DNA of 64,000 bases from Congeria kusceri (GCA_027627225.1 CM051030.1:4183501-4247500), one strand, 5' to 3'. Numbered from the stretch's first letter, positions 23,455 to 34,669 are shown. Numbers and translations: made by a program. Notes: generated by a model not told the origin, from the sequence alone.

Positions 23455-25151
23455 TAGGGATGGCAAAATTATTCGAATATTCTAAAATTCGATTGAATGA
23501 TTGCCATTCGAATAGTTAAAACACCAATCGAATATTTGCATATTTGTATTATTTTTAAGATCCAATAATTTCACGTTTGTAGAAAGTATTTATACTAAAC
23601 ATAAATACAGTTTTTCACCAAAAGCTACTAAATACATTGATTTCAATGATCCATATGGTCCCTTGTCACGTGTCAGACATGGATATTGATTATACAGCTC
23701 GGTGTCAGTCGCCACTCGTATTGTCGTCAATTACATCAGCCAGTAGTAAACCGGTACTTGGTAATTGCAACTGTCGTTTTTAATCTTGTGAAAACAGTAC
23801 CAAAACAAATGGAGAGTAAGTTGGTTCCTTGTTCCTAGTTCCTTATTCCTTATTCGAATAAGGAATAAGGAACAGTTCCTTATTCCTTATTCAAGCTAAA
23901 CATATTTGATATAAGCTTTTTAAGATAAATAATACATACAATTCTTAAGTAAATCAAAATAAAACCAAACGTAATTTAATTCATGAATTAAACTGGTTCC
24001 TTTTTCCTTATTCAGCCGCGAAAAAGGAACTGTGTTATCATTATATAAAACTAAGTAGAAATGTAGTGCAATAAATATTTTTTATATCCAACCTACATAT
24101 ACAATGATTTTCATTGATATGTAGTACTCTTTGGTTCATTTAAATTTATTTTTTAAGTAAGAAAATGCCAGTTCCTTATTCGGCTTGAATAAGGAATAAG
24201 GAATTGGTTCCGTTTTCATTATTCAGCCGCGAAAAAGGAACTGGGTTATCATTAAATAAAACTAAGTAGAAATGTGATAGAATGCATTTTTATATCATTT
24301 TTTAAATACATGAAACACAATTTTATAGGTTTTAAGTTTGGTTGATGTGAAGTTAATATTCAAAGTAGAAAATGCCAGTTCGGTTTGAACAAGTAATCCT
24401 ATTCAAGCGCGAAGAAGAAACATGAACATTTATCGTAATACATAAAGTAAATGTATTCGAGTTACTTGACATACAATTTAACTTGTCAATTAGATGTATC
24501 TTTCATATTAATAGGATACTTTTAGGTCATTTAGTTACAAAGCAACAGTTGATTATTCGGTTTAAATAAGGAATAAGGAACTAGTTCCTTATTCCTTATT
24601 CGTGAATTAATTCATGAATTAAATTACGTTTGGTTTTGTTTTGATTTACTTAAGAATTGTATGTATTATTTATCTTAAAAAGCTTATATCAAATATGTTT
24701 AGCTTGAATAAGGAATAAGGAACTGTTCCTTATTCCTTATTCGAATAAGGAATAAGGAACTAGGAACAAGGAACCAACTTACTCTCCATCCAAAACAACA
24801 CGATACAGAAGTGTGATCACACATTTTAGCCATTATAGCTGAGGAAATTTGCTCCAATTGATTAATAAATTAATGTTTATCTCAGTGTTTATTGATAAAA
24901 ATGTGTGGTTTAACTTTTTAATTACAATTGCAATTCATTGTTAAGTTGCGTTTATAATCCATTAAATAGAAAGTACAACTTGTTAATGCATCTGCATATA
25001 CGACGATGTTGGGAATGTGGTACTTAAATACAGTGTTTCCTAGCTCAGAAAGTACAAAGTAGTTAATACTAATCATGCGAATATTCGAATATTCGATTGA
25101 ATGAAAACGCAAATATTCGAATACCGAGTTTGGTATTCGATGCCAACCCAA
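23455..25151. mobile_element. hAT-like non-autonomous element (interrupted)
   Basis: The ends TAGGGATGGCA (23455) and TGCCAACCCAA (to 25151) are inverted with two mismatches. Flanks GTAATAAT and GTAATAAC give an 8-bp target duplication with one mismatch, the hAT hallmark. Subterminal DNA is rich in ATTCGAATATTCG on both sides. Without the inserted Mutator-like element it is about 0.7 kb and has no transposase. A detached related end is at 313-375. Confidence 0.8.
23809..24789. mobile_element. Mutator-like/foldback element with 183-bp TIRs
   Basis: 981 bp. The arms 23809-23991 and 24607-24789 are inverted copies with a single mismatch seen by eye. A perfect 9-bp target duplication, CCAAAACAA, flanks it at 23800-23808 and 24790-24798. 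Each arm contains the self-complementary TTCCTTATTCGAATAAGGAA, so the ends can fold on themselves. The interior holds two related blocks about 215 bp apart (around 24007-24090 and 24220-24300: CAGCCGCGAAAAAGGAACTG...AAACTAAGTAGAAATGT). Long TIRs with 9-bp duplications are typical of Mutator-like elements. No open frame, so non-autonomous. The near-identical arms suggest recent activity or gene conversion. Confidence 0.88.
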
Positions 25152-25549
25152 GTAATAACGGCGTTTTTTTTTTTGCGGAATACACTTGGGGTTACCCCTT
25201 TCAGTTCGTAACCAGGAAATAGTACTATATGTATATACAAATTTGATGTCGAAATTTACAAACAAAAGTACGCGTTGACTATTGTTGTGAATATTAATAA
25301 TAAATAACAATAATAACCTTTATATAGAAAATATGTCTAAATGTTATGCATTGTAATCATTTAACCAATGTTTGAGTGACAACTATGTGAGTTAAAATAC
25401 CAATAAGTATATAAATTCACCGGGTTCGTAATCTAATACGTGTACTCTTAGTAGTATTATTTTGAGATGAACATGAATTCATTAATTATTTGAGGGTGTT
25501 ATCCAATTATCTGAGTAGAAGGAATCCATTGTGTGTGCAACGTTTACCT

Positions 25550-26475
25550 CTATTGTAAAAATGTATAGACTGATTGGTCCTCGTCCTGCGTGTCTTCCGG
25601 GAGAGTTACGCTAATGAACCCAGTAGTCTGTCGGCGTTGTGTTGCCGCGGGCTCCTGTTGTCGTGGTATCATGGAACGAGCGACGTTATAAGTACTTTCC
25701 TGTGGATACTTAGGTTCGGTGTTCGAGCATGTGAACTCGGATCGATCGATATCTGCTCTAGCTTGATGGCTCAATAATTTGTATATTTCCGTTTCCACAG
25801 CTAATCGCTGACGTTCTATTTGAAGCCTTTCATTCTCGATCTCAAGCCTTCTCCTCTTTAGCTTTAACTTCTCTTCTTCTATTTTTAGAATGGTCATCCC
25901 TTCTTCCGTTTTTTCAAATACTTGCAATCCCTTTGTAGTTCGCTCCTTTAAAGGAATTGACCTTTCCGTCGATGTAATGCTACATGCATCGGCTTCATAG
26001 CATGTTACATCTGGATAAGTTTGTGGTGATGTGCGTGGAGGTTGTAGTTTCAGATCTTTGTTAGTTTCTTCTTTTCTCATTGTCGACTCCATCCCACCAG
26101 CAATCCCTTCAACGGCAGTTTGCCCGATCGTTGCAATGATGAGTTCTTCAATTTCAGTCAGCGGTTTGCATCCGGGTCAGCGGACCCGCCGCCGGTCTTC
26201 CCTTGAGAAAGCTTTAGCTTTGTCGCCTTTCCCTTTATTGAAGATGACCAATCTGTCCATTTTTTTCTTAATTCATCTACACTTCTCTCGACAATTGAAA
26301 CACTGTTGACTTTTGAACGAATATCATTCCACACCCGTTGCTTTTTTTCGTTAGATATAGTGTCACTAAATTTATCAAAAAGAACATATTTATTTTTATT
26401 TACCTCTTCAGCAAGCACTCGCAGCTCGTTTTGATCAAAATTACGTTTCCTCGATCTCTTTTTACTTTCGGCCAT
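25550..26475 (-). pseudogene. Harbinger SANT/Myb-like accessory protein, frameshifted
   Basis: The start chosen is the ATG at 26475 (MAESKKRSRKRNF), 14 codons inside the longest frame, because the Lys/Arg-rich segment and the domain follow directly. Residues about 10-85 form a Myb/SANT-like (NAIF1-like) DNA-binding domain (FDQNELRVLAEEVN, VWNDIRSKVN, ELRKKWTDW), then GKTGGG. The frame stops at 26158, and the next frame continues with LTEIEELIIATIGQ, the usual sequel in this family, so one base has been gained or lost. The C-terminal part (25550-26092) has a charged coiled coil (EEEKLKLKRRRLEIENERLQ). In Harbinger elements this protein helps import and target the transposase to the ends. It is convergent with the transposase. 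Confidence 0.8.
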
Positions 26476-26519
26476 GTTTCTGTTTTCTGTTTTCGCGCCA
26501 AAAAATTGCGAATACACAT

Positions 26520-26661
26520 CTCCTCGTAAGCTAGGCTTACGTAAGGTAACGTTAAGAGACCGTTTGAGTTAGCGGTGTAGCGCGAACTTAGCGGCATCGT
26601 AAATCGACCTTAAGGGACAACCTTAGCGCGTTACGTACGATAGGTTTGAGTTAGTAGGCCC
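26520..26661. repeat. Right terminal and subterminal repeats of the Harbinger
   Basis: Mirrors 19391-19560: terminal TTTGAGTTAGTAGGCCC, an internal CGTTTGAGTTAGCGG about 85-100 bp in, and CTTAAGG/CCTTAGCG motifs. Confidence 0.7.
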
Positions 26662-26844
26662 AGATCCTTAAATTAAAAGTGTTCAATCCAAGAACAGAAG
26701 CACTATAATCTTGATGATTGTTGTTTGAAATTCTTCTTGTGCAATTTAGTTTCCTTGACCTGTGTGTTCCTGTGAAAACCTGAACTGATGAACTGTTTTG
26801 TTTTTCTCAAAAGTCCATAGATGATTTGTCCAGAATAAGTTATA

Positions 26845-27212
26845 CAAGACAAGACAAGACAAGACAATTATTTATTAAGACTTGTACAGTGTACATCGTC
26901 TAAACACTAAAATGTTTTACATACATACATTTGGTCACGTTATAATGAATACAATAATAACAAATACAATCAAATTAACAATCATGTACATATATATTTT
27001 TTGGTAAAAGCTTAATATAAATAAGTATAATGTACATTCGTAATTTCTATGGGATATAACTACTTATAGTTATGTCACAACATTAAGACAATTATTTCGT
27101 ATAATTAGTGCTTCTTTTACAAATTTTGCAAACTTAATAAGTTCGCATGTATTAGTTGTATTTAAGAATTGGTGGAATTTGTAAACAGAAGGTCTATCGT
27201 AATAACATTGCT
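26845..27212 (-). repeat. 3' UTR and TCTTG-repeat tail of the LINE
   Basis: The equivalent region of copy A extends the ORF2 protein by about 50 codons past the point where this copy stops (27213). Copy A reads tatttaaag where this copy has lost one T (tattaaag), so a frameshift ends the protein early. The tail of four to five TCTTG units is the kind of short repeat that several LINE clades carry instead of poly(A). Confidence 0.75.
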
Positions 27213-30200
27213 TTAATAGTTTCGCCTATGAACAGAGTATGAAGAACATTTACAGACAAAGTGAAACTCATCTTCCACATCTAATTCATTGCAACAAAGA
27301 CAATAGCGTTCGTCTCTTGGGATATTCTGACCAGCATATCTTCCAGTTTGAATTCTCAGTGGCAGAGCCGAAGTTCTAAGCTTTGTGACATAATGTCTTA
27401 GTTTTTTAGGTAGCAAATCTAAATAGTATTCATAATTGAAAATAGGCTTAAATACACGATACATATCTAAAACAGAACTATTAACAACAGATCTAAACCA
27501 CTCTTGTTTATATGTATCAATTACAACATTTTTAAAGTGCGTTATAAATGTATTAACATCAACAGAGCTTGGATTATTAAACACGTAAGACAAACCGTAA
27601 TTGTCTAACAGCTTTTTAAGATTTAAAACCCAGTTTGAACGTCCGTTGTGGCAATCGAGTAAAGCTTGCAAATATATGGATTTTATAATAATATTTTCAG
27701 TTTGGGTAATTTTAAACCAGTATTTAACAATCCTTACGTATCGATGAACAAAAAGTGGGTATCTACCTAATTTGCCATAGACTGTAGCATTACAAACATT
27801 TTGTTTAACGTTTAATAGTCGTTTACAGAACTTTAAGTGCACCCTTTCCAATTCTTTTGACTTTGTATTACCCCATACCTCACATGCGTAATTCAGAATA
27901 GACCCAACAAAAGCATCGAACAGTTGGCATTGTGTTTTGGGCTTAAGGTCAAACTCTTTACATTTGTTAAATAAGATATTCATTGCTTTTAGTGCTTTAC
28001 CACATAAATGTTCTTGGTTCAGATTAAAATTTCCAGTATAATTAAAAACAGTTCCCAAATAGTTAAAATCGTTTACTACTTCAATTTGCTGACCGTCATA
28101 TGTCCATTTTTCAGATGGCAATAGTCTTCCTCGTTTGCGGAACACCATTATTTTAGTTTTATTAGTATTTACCTTTAATCCCCAACAATTACAATAATTA
28201 GATAAAAGATTTAAATGGTTTTGCACTTCTTCTGGAGATTTACCTATGATTGCCATATCGTCGGCAAATAGTAACAATATCAGTACAATATCATCAATAC
28301 TTAAACCGGAAGTAGCCTCATTCTGCAAAAATAGTTCTAAATCCTCTATAAATAAAGAAAATAACAATGGGGACATAACTTCGCCTTGGCGTAGACCTAC
28401 AGCATAATTAAAATATTCTGAATATGATGAACAATGCTTAACACATGACTTAACATTTTGGTACATATTTTTTATTATTCTTAATAATTTACCTTCAATG
28501 CCACATTTGAACATTTTTAGCCACAATGCATTTCTATATACAATATCAAAACATTTCATCATATCAACGGAAATGACATATAATCTTTTATTTTCGTTAA
28601 CATATTTTTGAACTAAGGACATAAGGATATACATTGCGTCAATTGTTCAGCGCCCTTTTCTAAATCCGAATTGGGCATCCGAAATGATGTTAAAATTATT
28701 ACAAAACGTTTCTAATCTACTATTAATAACTGAAGTAAATAGCTTAGATAAACAACTAAGTAGGGTAATTCCTTTATAATTATTAACATTTGTAGTATCG
28801 CCTTTCTTATGTAATGGGATTATAATACCTTCCGTCCATTTCTCAGGATAATGACCAGAGTTCAATATGGCATTAAACAAATCGTATATATGCAAAGCTA
28901 AAATATCAATACATTCAATTAAATATTCGTTCAAAATACAATCACTTCCATGGGCTTTATTACGCTTTAACAGTTTAACTGAAGCTTTTATCTCGTCAAC
29001 GGTAAAGGGCTGATCTAATTCAGGGAAACGTGAATTTGGTAAATCAAAATTATGTGTTGAACAAAAAGTTTCGGCATCATCGTTTACACAATCAAACAAA
29101 CCACTACTTATATTAGAGAAAAAATTGCTAAAGTCTTCTAATGAAATATTATCAATTTTCGTTTTAGTATTTGATTTAAAATATTTCCAAAAATCTCTGG
29201 GTCTATGATTTTTTAATCCTTCGATTTCATTAACCTTAATTCTCAAATATGTCTTTTTCTTCGTATTTATTAATTTTTTATACTCTTTTTTATAATGCAG
29301 CAATTGAATTCTATTATTGTCCGACTTATCACAATTAAAAATATTCAACAAAGATCCATAATGAGCATGTGCCATTTTACATTCAACATCAAACCAATCT
29401 GCATGCTTAACAGCGCTACATTCTTCAAATTTCGGTTTGTTAGAAATAAAGTGTTCCTTTGAAAATAAAGGATCAGCAACATTGCGAATAACATCAGTGA
29501 ATTTATTTAATGCAATATTCAGAGAATCACTGCTTGTACAATCAATATCATCAATAATTCTGTTAAATAAAGGTAGGCTACAAATAATGCCTGATCTAAA
29601 CTGGTTACGCAACGATTCGTCCCATTTAAACTTAGTCTCTGTAAACGACAAAGGATCAACAAATTTATTGTTACAATATACAGAAAATGATAAAGGTGCG
29701 TGGTCACTGAATTCGTTAAAATCATGTATAATAAAATCTTTAATAAGTGTGAAATTTCGTTCGAGACAAAGCAAATAATCTATTGTTGATAAACCGTTAT
29801 GAGAAAAGTATGTAAATTTACTCGTATCTCCTACTCTACTATTCACAACACGATAATTTGAGGATTTACACAAATCAAGCAGTTTGATTCCGTGGTTATT
29901 GTGAGATCTATCAACTGAGACCCTAACAAAGTATATATCTGGGTCATAGTCAATATCATCGGTAAATCTATTTACAATGTCATGAATTACAAAATCAGAT
30001 TTACTGCCAATTCTACTATTAAAATCACCACAGAGTAAGACCTGACCTTGGTTATCATAAATGGAAATGTCATTTTCAAGCAAATCAAAAAAATCAACAC
30101 TAATAATATTGTATGCAGGTGAATCTTCGCACCAAACATAACAACCGCAAAGATAAATATCTTCATTTACACCAAAACAAATTCGATCTAGTTTCAACCA

Positions 30201-30496
30201 AATAACTGAATCATGACAATTTTTTATAATTTTAATTCCATCTTTTAAATTTTCTTTTAATACAAAACTACGCCGCCGCTACATCTACGCGCATTTCTGT
30301 TCTGAAATTTCCTATAAAAATTATGAGAAATATATCCATTTAAAGAAATGTTACTTGAAGAATTTGTCCAGGATTCAAATACAAAACAAATATCATATTT
30401 TGATAAAATATTTACAAATAAAGGGTCATCATTCTTACATTTAGTAAGTCCGTTCACGTTCCACGATAAGATCGAGAGTTCTCCCCCATCCTGCCC
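27213..30496 (-). pseudogene. LINE ORF2: endonuclease, reverse transcriptase, CCHC-like end
   Basis: Reading starts right after the ORF1 stop with the endonuclease opening LSILSWNVNGL, then FVFESWT (30257-30457). A lost base near 30260 shifts the frame. The next part (28647-30197) has LLCGDFNSRIG and SDHAPL of the APE-like endonuclease (residues about 56-64 and 164-169) and RT motifs WTEGIIIPLHKKGD and DAQFGFRKGR. A single in-frame TGA at 28647-28649 then interrupts. The last part (27213-28634) has VDMMKCFD, GLRQGEVMSPLLF and the catalytic FADD (residues 123-126), and ends with a Cys/His cluster (CLCCNEL...FHFVCKC). The protein would nick DNA and copy its RNA at the target. One frameshift, one nonsense codon and a C-terminal frameshift make this copy inactive. 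Confidence 0.9.
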
Positions 30497-31453
30497 CTAT
30501 TCCTTGACTGGACGGCCGTCTATGTAGAGGGTGTCGTAGGCTATCCATGCTCTCTTGCCTTGCCCCCTCGCCTCTTTCATCTTCGGTACCAGCTTTCTAC
30601 GCCTAGCAACCACTTCCGGCGGAAACTGTTCGAAAACGTTAAAGTTCGTACCATTCAAGTGTTTCCACTGTCGCCGTACACTCTCGCGGTCCTTGAAGAA
30701 GGCGAACTTCGCCACGATAGATCGGGTCTTGCCATGGGTAGGTTGACTCGGAGAACGGTGCACCCTTTCAAACTGCATGCTATCAGCAGCGTCCTTGGCG
30801 ATCCTCAGAGCCTCATGAAGGTGCGTCCGTAGCTTCCTTTCCGTGACTTCCGGTGTCTCTCCGGGAACTTCCGGCACGCCAGTAAAAATGAGGTTGTTTC
30901 TCATCGATTGAGATTTCAGGTACGCCAGGTCGTCCCGGAAGTTTTCGCGCTCCTTCTCCAGGTGCTCCACCCGACTCGTCACCTGAGCGACGGCTATATC
31001 CGACCCCTCTGTAGCGTGCTGGAGCCGATCGACTTGCTCTTCAACGCGCTTAATACGCGTGTCAAGAGCTAAACACATGCATTTAATGTCTTTCTCAAAA
31101 CTAGCTAATCTTTCCTCAAGTTTATCAATGGAAGAAAGCTTTTTTTCGACATTGTCTAACCTACATTTGATAGCATTTAAGCAGTTCATAATATCTCTAG
31201 GTGTAGGCTCACCTCCAGACTCCGCCATATCGTCCAAATGTTTCACAGAAAAATCCACAAATACACTAGTATTATTGTGATCAACACCATCAACACCATT
31301 GAGCACAGCACTGGCTTTGTTTAGCACATCACTGAGTGAAACGTCATTGTCCGCTGACGGGCCAATTTGCTTTGTTTGTTTACTATTATGACTGTTTATG
31401 TCACTACCACTACTACTTCGATATTTTCTTTTACTTTTTCCCATAAGTGTCAC
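30497..31453 (-). CDS. LINE ORF1 protein (coiled coil, RRM-like)
   Basis: 318 codons, uninterrupted. Order: a basic, Ser-rich N terminus (KSKRKYRSSSGSD), a long coiled coil (about residues 88-182, heptads such as VEKKLSSIDKLEERLASFEK), an RRM-like domain opening RNNLIFTGVPE (185 on) and a basic C-terminal region (RSIVAKFAFFKDRESVRR, RRKLVPKMKEAR). This is the layout of L1-type ORF1 proteins, which trimerise and coat the element RNA. The stop is TAG, and the endonuclease of ORF2 continues in the same frame with no ATG between. Codons up to about residue 130 are AT-rich like ORF2, whereas the rest is distinctly GC-rich, hinting at a mosaic origin. Confidence 0.88.
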   Translation of the reverse strand: MTLMGKSKRKYRSSSGSDINSHNSKQTKQIGPSADNDVSLSDVLNKASAVLNGVDGVDHNNTSVFVDFSVKHLDDMAESGGEPTPRDIMNCLNAIKCRLDNVEKKLSSIDKLEERLASFEKDIKCMCLALDTRIKRVEEQVDRLQHATEGSDIAVAQVTSRVEHLEKERENFRDDLAYLKSQSMRNNLIFTGVPEVPGETPEVTERKLRTHLHEALRIAKDAADSMQFERVHRSPSQPTHGKTRSIVAKFAFFKDRESVRRQWKHLNGTNFNVFEQFPPEVVARRRKLVPKMKEARGQGKRAWIAYDTLYIDGRPVKE

Positions 31454-32704
31454 TTAAAGAAACGTTTAGTAGATTTATTGCACAAAAATAATTCCAAATT
31501 TTGCAGTATTAATTCAAAATTATTATTTTTCACCTCCGTTGAAGAAACACGACCGTTTCGCGCCTTGTCATATGTTGCCACTGATGAGACATCAGGGAAC
31601 CTGAGCCAGGGAGCTGCAAATACAAAATTATTAAGTCTACATTGTATAATGACAAGTAAAATAAAATATCATTGTTAACTACATTCACCGAGAACATTGC
31701 TCCATTTATTAGAATTAAAAGTCAAATTATGTATCATTTTGATCAAATGTCAATCAGTTAACACAAAAATTAAATGGAAATCGGTGCAATATGTACAGAT
31801 TAAAAGACATTATAAATTAAAAAAGATTGAAATATTTTTCAATATAAAATGGTTATGAATCAGATCTGAATATATAAAAACAATCATATAATTGTATTAA
31901 TTCACATATTATTGATGTTCATAAATTTAACAAATAAAGGCATTAAAAGTACAACCACCATTGTCAAACACACCTGTATGCCATGTGGTACAAATCAAGC
32001 CTGTCTTCTCTTGAATTCAACTCATAACATGGATTTTTTGCGGAATTATGGTTTATGGTGTGACTTGCATTTATACAACACTGTTCATGAGCCAACAGTC
32101 TCTATTCTGGTACCGATGTAGCTAGTAACGTTCAAAGGAATAAAATGACACCGATACAACGTTGAAAGGAATAAATGTCACCGATGCAAGTCCACGATAG
32201 CATTGTTTGTGCTGGCAGATTATTTTCAGAAATAAAAACACCAACAAATTCCACAGTCCTTCATAACGCTACCACTTCGAGATTTTGTCACGTAGACCAG
32301 CATAGGGAACTTATCAATACGCTCACTATGACATTAAATACGTTCACGAGATTTTTGGTGGCACACTGTTTGTGTTTAGACAATATATTTCCGTGTTTAT
32401 ACACTGACAGAGTAAACGATCATGGGCGCCGCCATTTTGATAATAATCAGGAAGCCAAAACGCAATATTTTGTATTTATGATAAACAAATAAAATATAAG
32501 TTAATTCTGTCAAATAATCACAGTTGCTAACCACAAAGTAAATGTTTCGTTTTAATTTATGGTTTATTTACAAAATACACGATGTTTATTTATGTCACTT
32601 CTTGAGATTATCTTCGTCCGACGATGTTCCGACATATACCGGAAGACACCGATACGTTTACGAAATTAGTCGATATTACCCGATTTCATTAGTGTGCGAA
32701 TACC
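31454..32704. other. LINE 5' flank and unassigned DNA
   Basis: The first 150-200 bp may be LINE 5' UTR. The rest shows no gene: plus-strand frames at 31912-32121 and 32175-32492 have no domains. Confidence 0.4.
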
Positions 32705-33570
32705 TTAAATGCAAATGTATGTAACTTTAGATTGCGCATAATTTTCCTTTTTGCTGATTTTCTCTTGAATTTGTTGTTTTAATTTTATTACAAATTGGTA
32801 TAGGGGACCTCTCCTGCGTCGTCCGTCGTCCGCGTGCCGTCAACACTTTGTTCCGTTCTCACGCTGGAGACTTCACTTTGTATCCAAACTTGCATAGTTT
32901 GTGTTTGACCATAAAATCTCGGACGGGATTGTTATTGGGCCAGATCACACCAGTAACACTCGAGTTATTGCCCATTTGTTTCATGCAAAAAAGTGCAACA
33001 ATGCCTTTTTCCAACATATAGACTTTATTTTCCATTCAATCGTAACCAAACTTTCACGATTTGTTTATGACCATCAGATTACAGCAGATGCCAAAAATGG
33101 GCCAGATCGTGTTTCAAACACTGGAGTTATTGCCCTTTGTTTATGAAAAAATATACAACACTGGACATTATTCAGGATAGAGACTTCATTTTTCATCCGA
33201 TTTTCACCAATCTTGCACAGTTTGTCTATGACCCTGAGATTACAGCGAAATCAAATATAAGCAAGATCGGACCAGAAACACCGGAGCTATTGCCTTTTGT
33301 TTGAGAAAAAAATATACAAAAATGTTCATGTTCAGGGTAGAGACTTCATATTTCATCCAATCTTCACCAATCTTGCACAGTTTGTCTATGACCATAAACC
33401 ATAAAAGTAAAGGTGAAGTCGAATATAAGCATGTTCGGGCCAGAAACACCAGAGTTATTGCCCTTTGTCAGTAAAAAAAACATCAACAAGTTATCAATGA
33501 TTGGCAAGCACACACGATATTTTATTCAATGTTGACCAAACGTACACAGTTTGCGTATGACCATAAAATT
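32705..33570. repeat. ~162-bp unit tandem array
   Basis: Units recur around CACAGTTTGTCTATGACCAT at about 32895, 33055, 33215, 33377 and 33545, each with AGACTTCAT-TTTCATCC, GGCCAGA-CACACC and GTTATTGCCC. The lead-in ATGTATGTAACTTTAGATT and TTGCTGATTTTCTCTTGAA (32715-32775) recurs alone at 45762-45825. Short coding-like frames over the array are by-products. Confidence 0.8.
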
Positions 33571-33623
33571 GATTGATACAATTTGATTTCCAACAGTTGC
33601 AAACCTTGCATGCAACATTGATG

Positions 33624-34669
33624 TAGTGTTTAATCTAGAAGGGCAGTGGGGCACGGCGCTTGATTTGGAAAAGGGGCATATTGTGCGCGGTGACACTGTT
33701 AAAAAGGACATATTAGATTTAAATACTTTTTTCTTGAAGTATTACTTATTTTATATATGTGATTATTATTAAGTCAATTTATTAACACATTTCCAATATT
33801 ATAACTTCTTATTATTATTAAGTTATATTTTTCGAAAAGATAAAAAAATTATTTATTTATTATTCATAGGTTACCAGTATTTCCAATAGGCAAGACAAAC
33901 AAGACAACTTTTAAACTAAAACGGTTTATCGGCAAGTTAAAATCATGTTTATTAATGGTAAATTCCTATTAGTCTGGTATTATTTTTATTTTTCATCTTT
34001 TTTTTTTTTTTGGACATATTTTTATTTTCATCAGTATGGGTTTATATGAATTATGCTGTTGATGATGACCTTGCTACTACTATTTTGATTAATGATGAAA
34101 AGCAAAAGTCAAGCCTGAACATTAAGAAAACAAACATTGAAATTCGGATTGAAATGATTTATCCGAATATGTTTGTCCAAAATTATAGCTACTTCTGCAA
34201 TTCGTTTTTTTCAGGAATTTTTGGTCATGACTGGAATAAATATTGTACACACATCTAATTTTTTCATAGTTTATGAATAAAGACGACGTTGAGTCTACAT
34301 GTTTATGCATTCTGTCCTTTGTCATCACGTTTATCATAAAAATTCATGAAACAAAAACATGTTAGAAATTGCATATGAAAACGAGACTGTTTAAAGCAGA
34401 CAATTTAAGGTCATTCTAACACAAAATCATCATGTTTTTATTGTATCTGAACACAAACTCGAAATCTGACTGCCCCAACTGCTGATCGTATCAATTGGTC
34501 ACAGATTAGTATATAATAACGTGCCATCACAAAGGGCCCTCGCTAACAGTCAATACAGTCGATAGATAAGAGGGCACGAGGCGCTAATTGCCTTTGAAAA
34601 GAACAGGGTGGCGGATCAATAAAGGAGCGTGGCGCGGCACTGCGCTGATTAGGTCTGGATAAAACACTA
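33624..34669. mobile_element. hAT-like non-autonomous element
   Basis: Ends TAGTGTTTAATCTAGA (33624) and TCTGGATAAAACACTA (to 34669) are imperfect inverted repeats, followed inward by GC-rich GGGCAGTGGGGCACGG and its imperfect mirror GCGTGGCGCGGCACTGCGC. ATTGATG lies directly against both ends (33617-33623 and 34670-34676), a 7-bp direct repeat close to the 8 bp expected for hAT. No transposase; a plus-strand frame at 34010-34258 is not recognisable. Confidence 0.7.

Larger units (their letters stand above)
19391..26661. mobile_element. PIF/Harbinger DNA transposon, 7.3 kb, with nested elements
   Basis: The left terminus GGGGCTACTAACTCAAA (19391) is mirrored by TTTGAGTTAGTAGGCCC ending at 26661. 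Both subterminal regions repeat CTAACTCAAA (about 19460 and again about 26567 in reverse) and are rich in CTTAAGGT/CTAAGGT. Inside the left end is a Harbinger DDE transposase (plus) and inside the right end a SANT/Myb-like protein (minus), the standard two-gene content of this superfamily. The middle has gained an F-box exon and a hAT-like element containing a Mutator-like element. The 3-bp target duplication expected for Harbinger is not evident (gca against aga). Both element genes are frameshifted, so this copy is probably not autonomous. Confidence 0.85.
26845..31453 (-). mobile_element. Near full-length APE-type LINE (non-LTR retrotransposon)
   Basis: Minus-strand element with ORF1 (30497-31453), ORF2 (endonuclease, RT, CCHC-like end; 27213-30496) and a 3' tail of TCTTG repeats (26845-26868). 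The 5' UTR probably extends past 31453 but its end could not be fixed, and no target duplication was found. The 1.7-kb copy at 811-2517 is the same family. The ORF1 layout (coiled coil then RRM-like) and APE endonuclease resemble L1/Tx1-related clades; the clade is not settled from the sequence. Confidence 0.9.

Noticed and set aside
30496..30499. TAG GGG CAG as a retroviral-type readthrough site
   Set aside because: The resemblance to known readthrough contexts is short, and no downstream pseudoknot could be shown by eye; kept only as a testable idea in the finding on the LINE.
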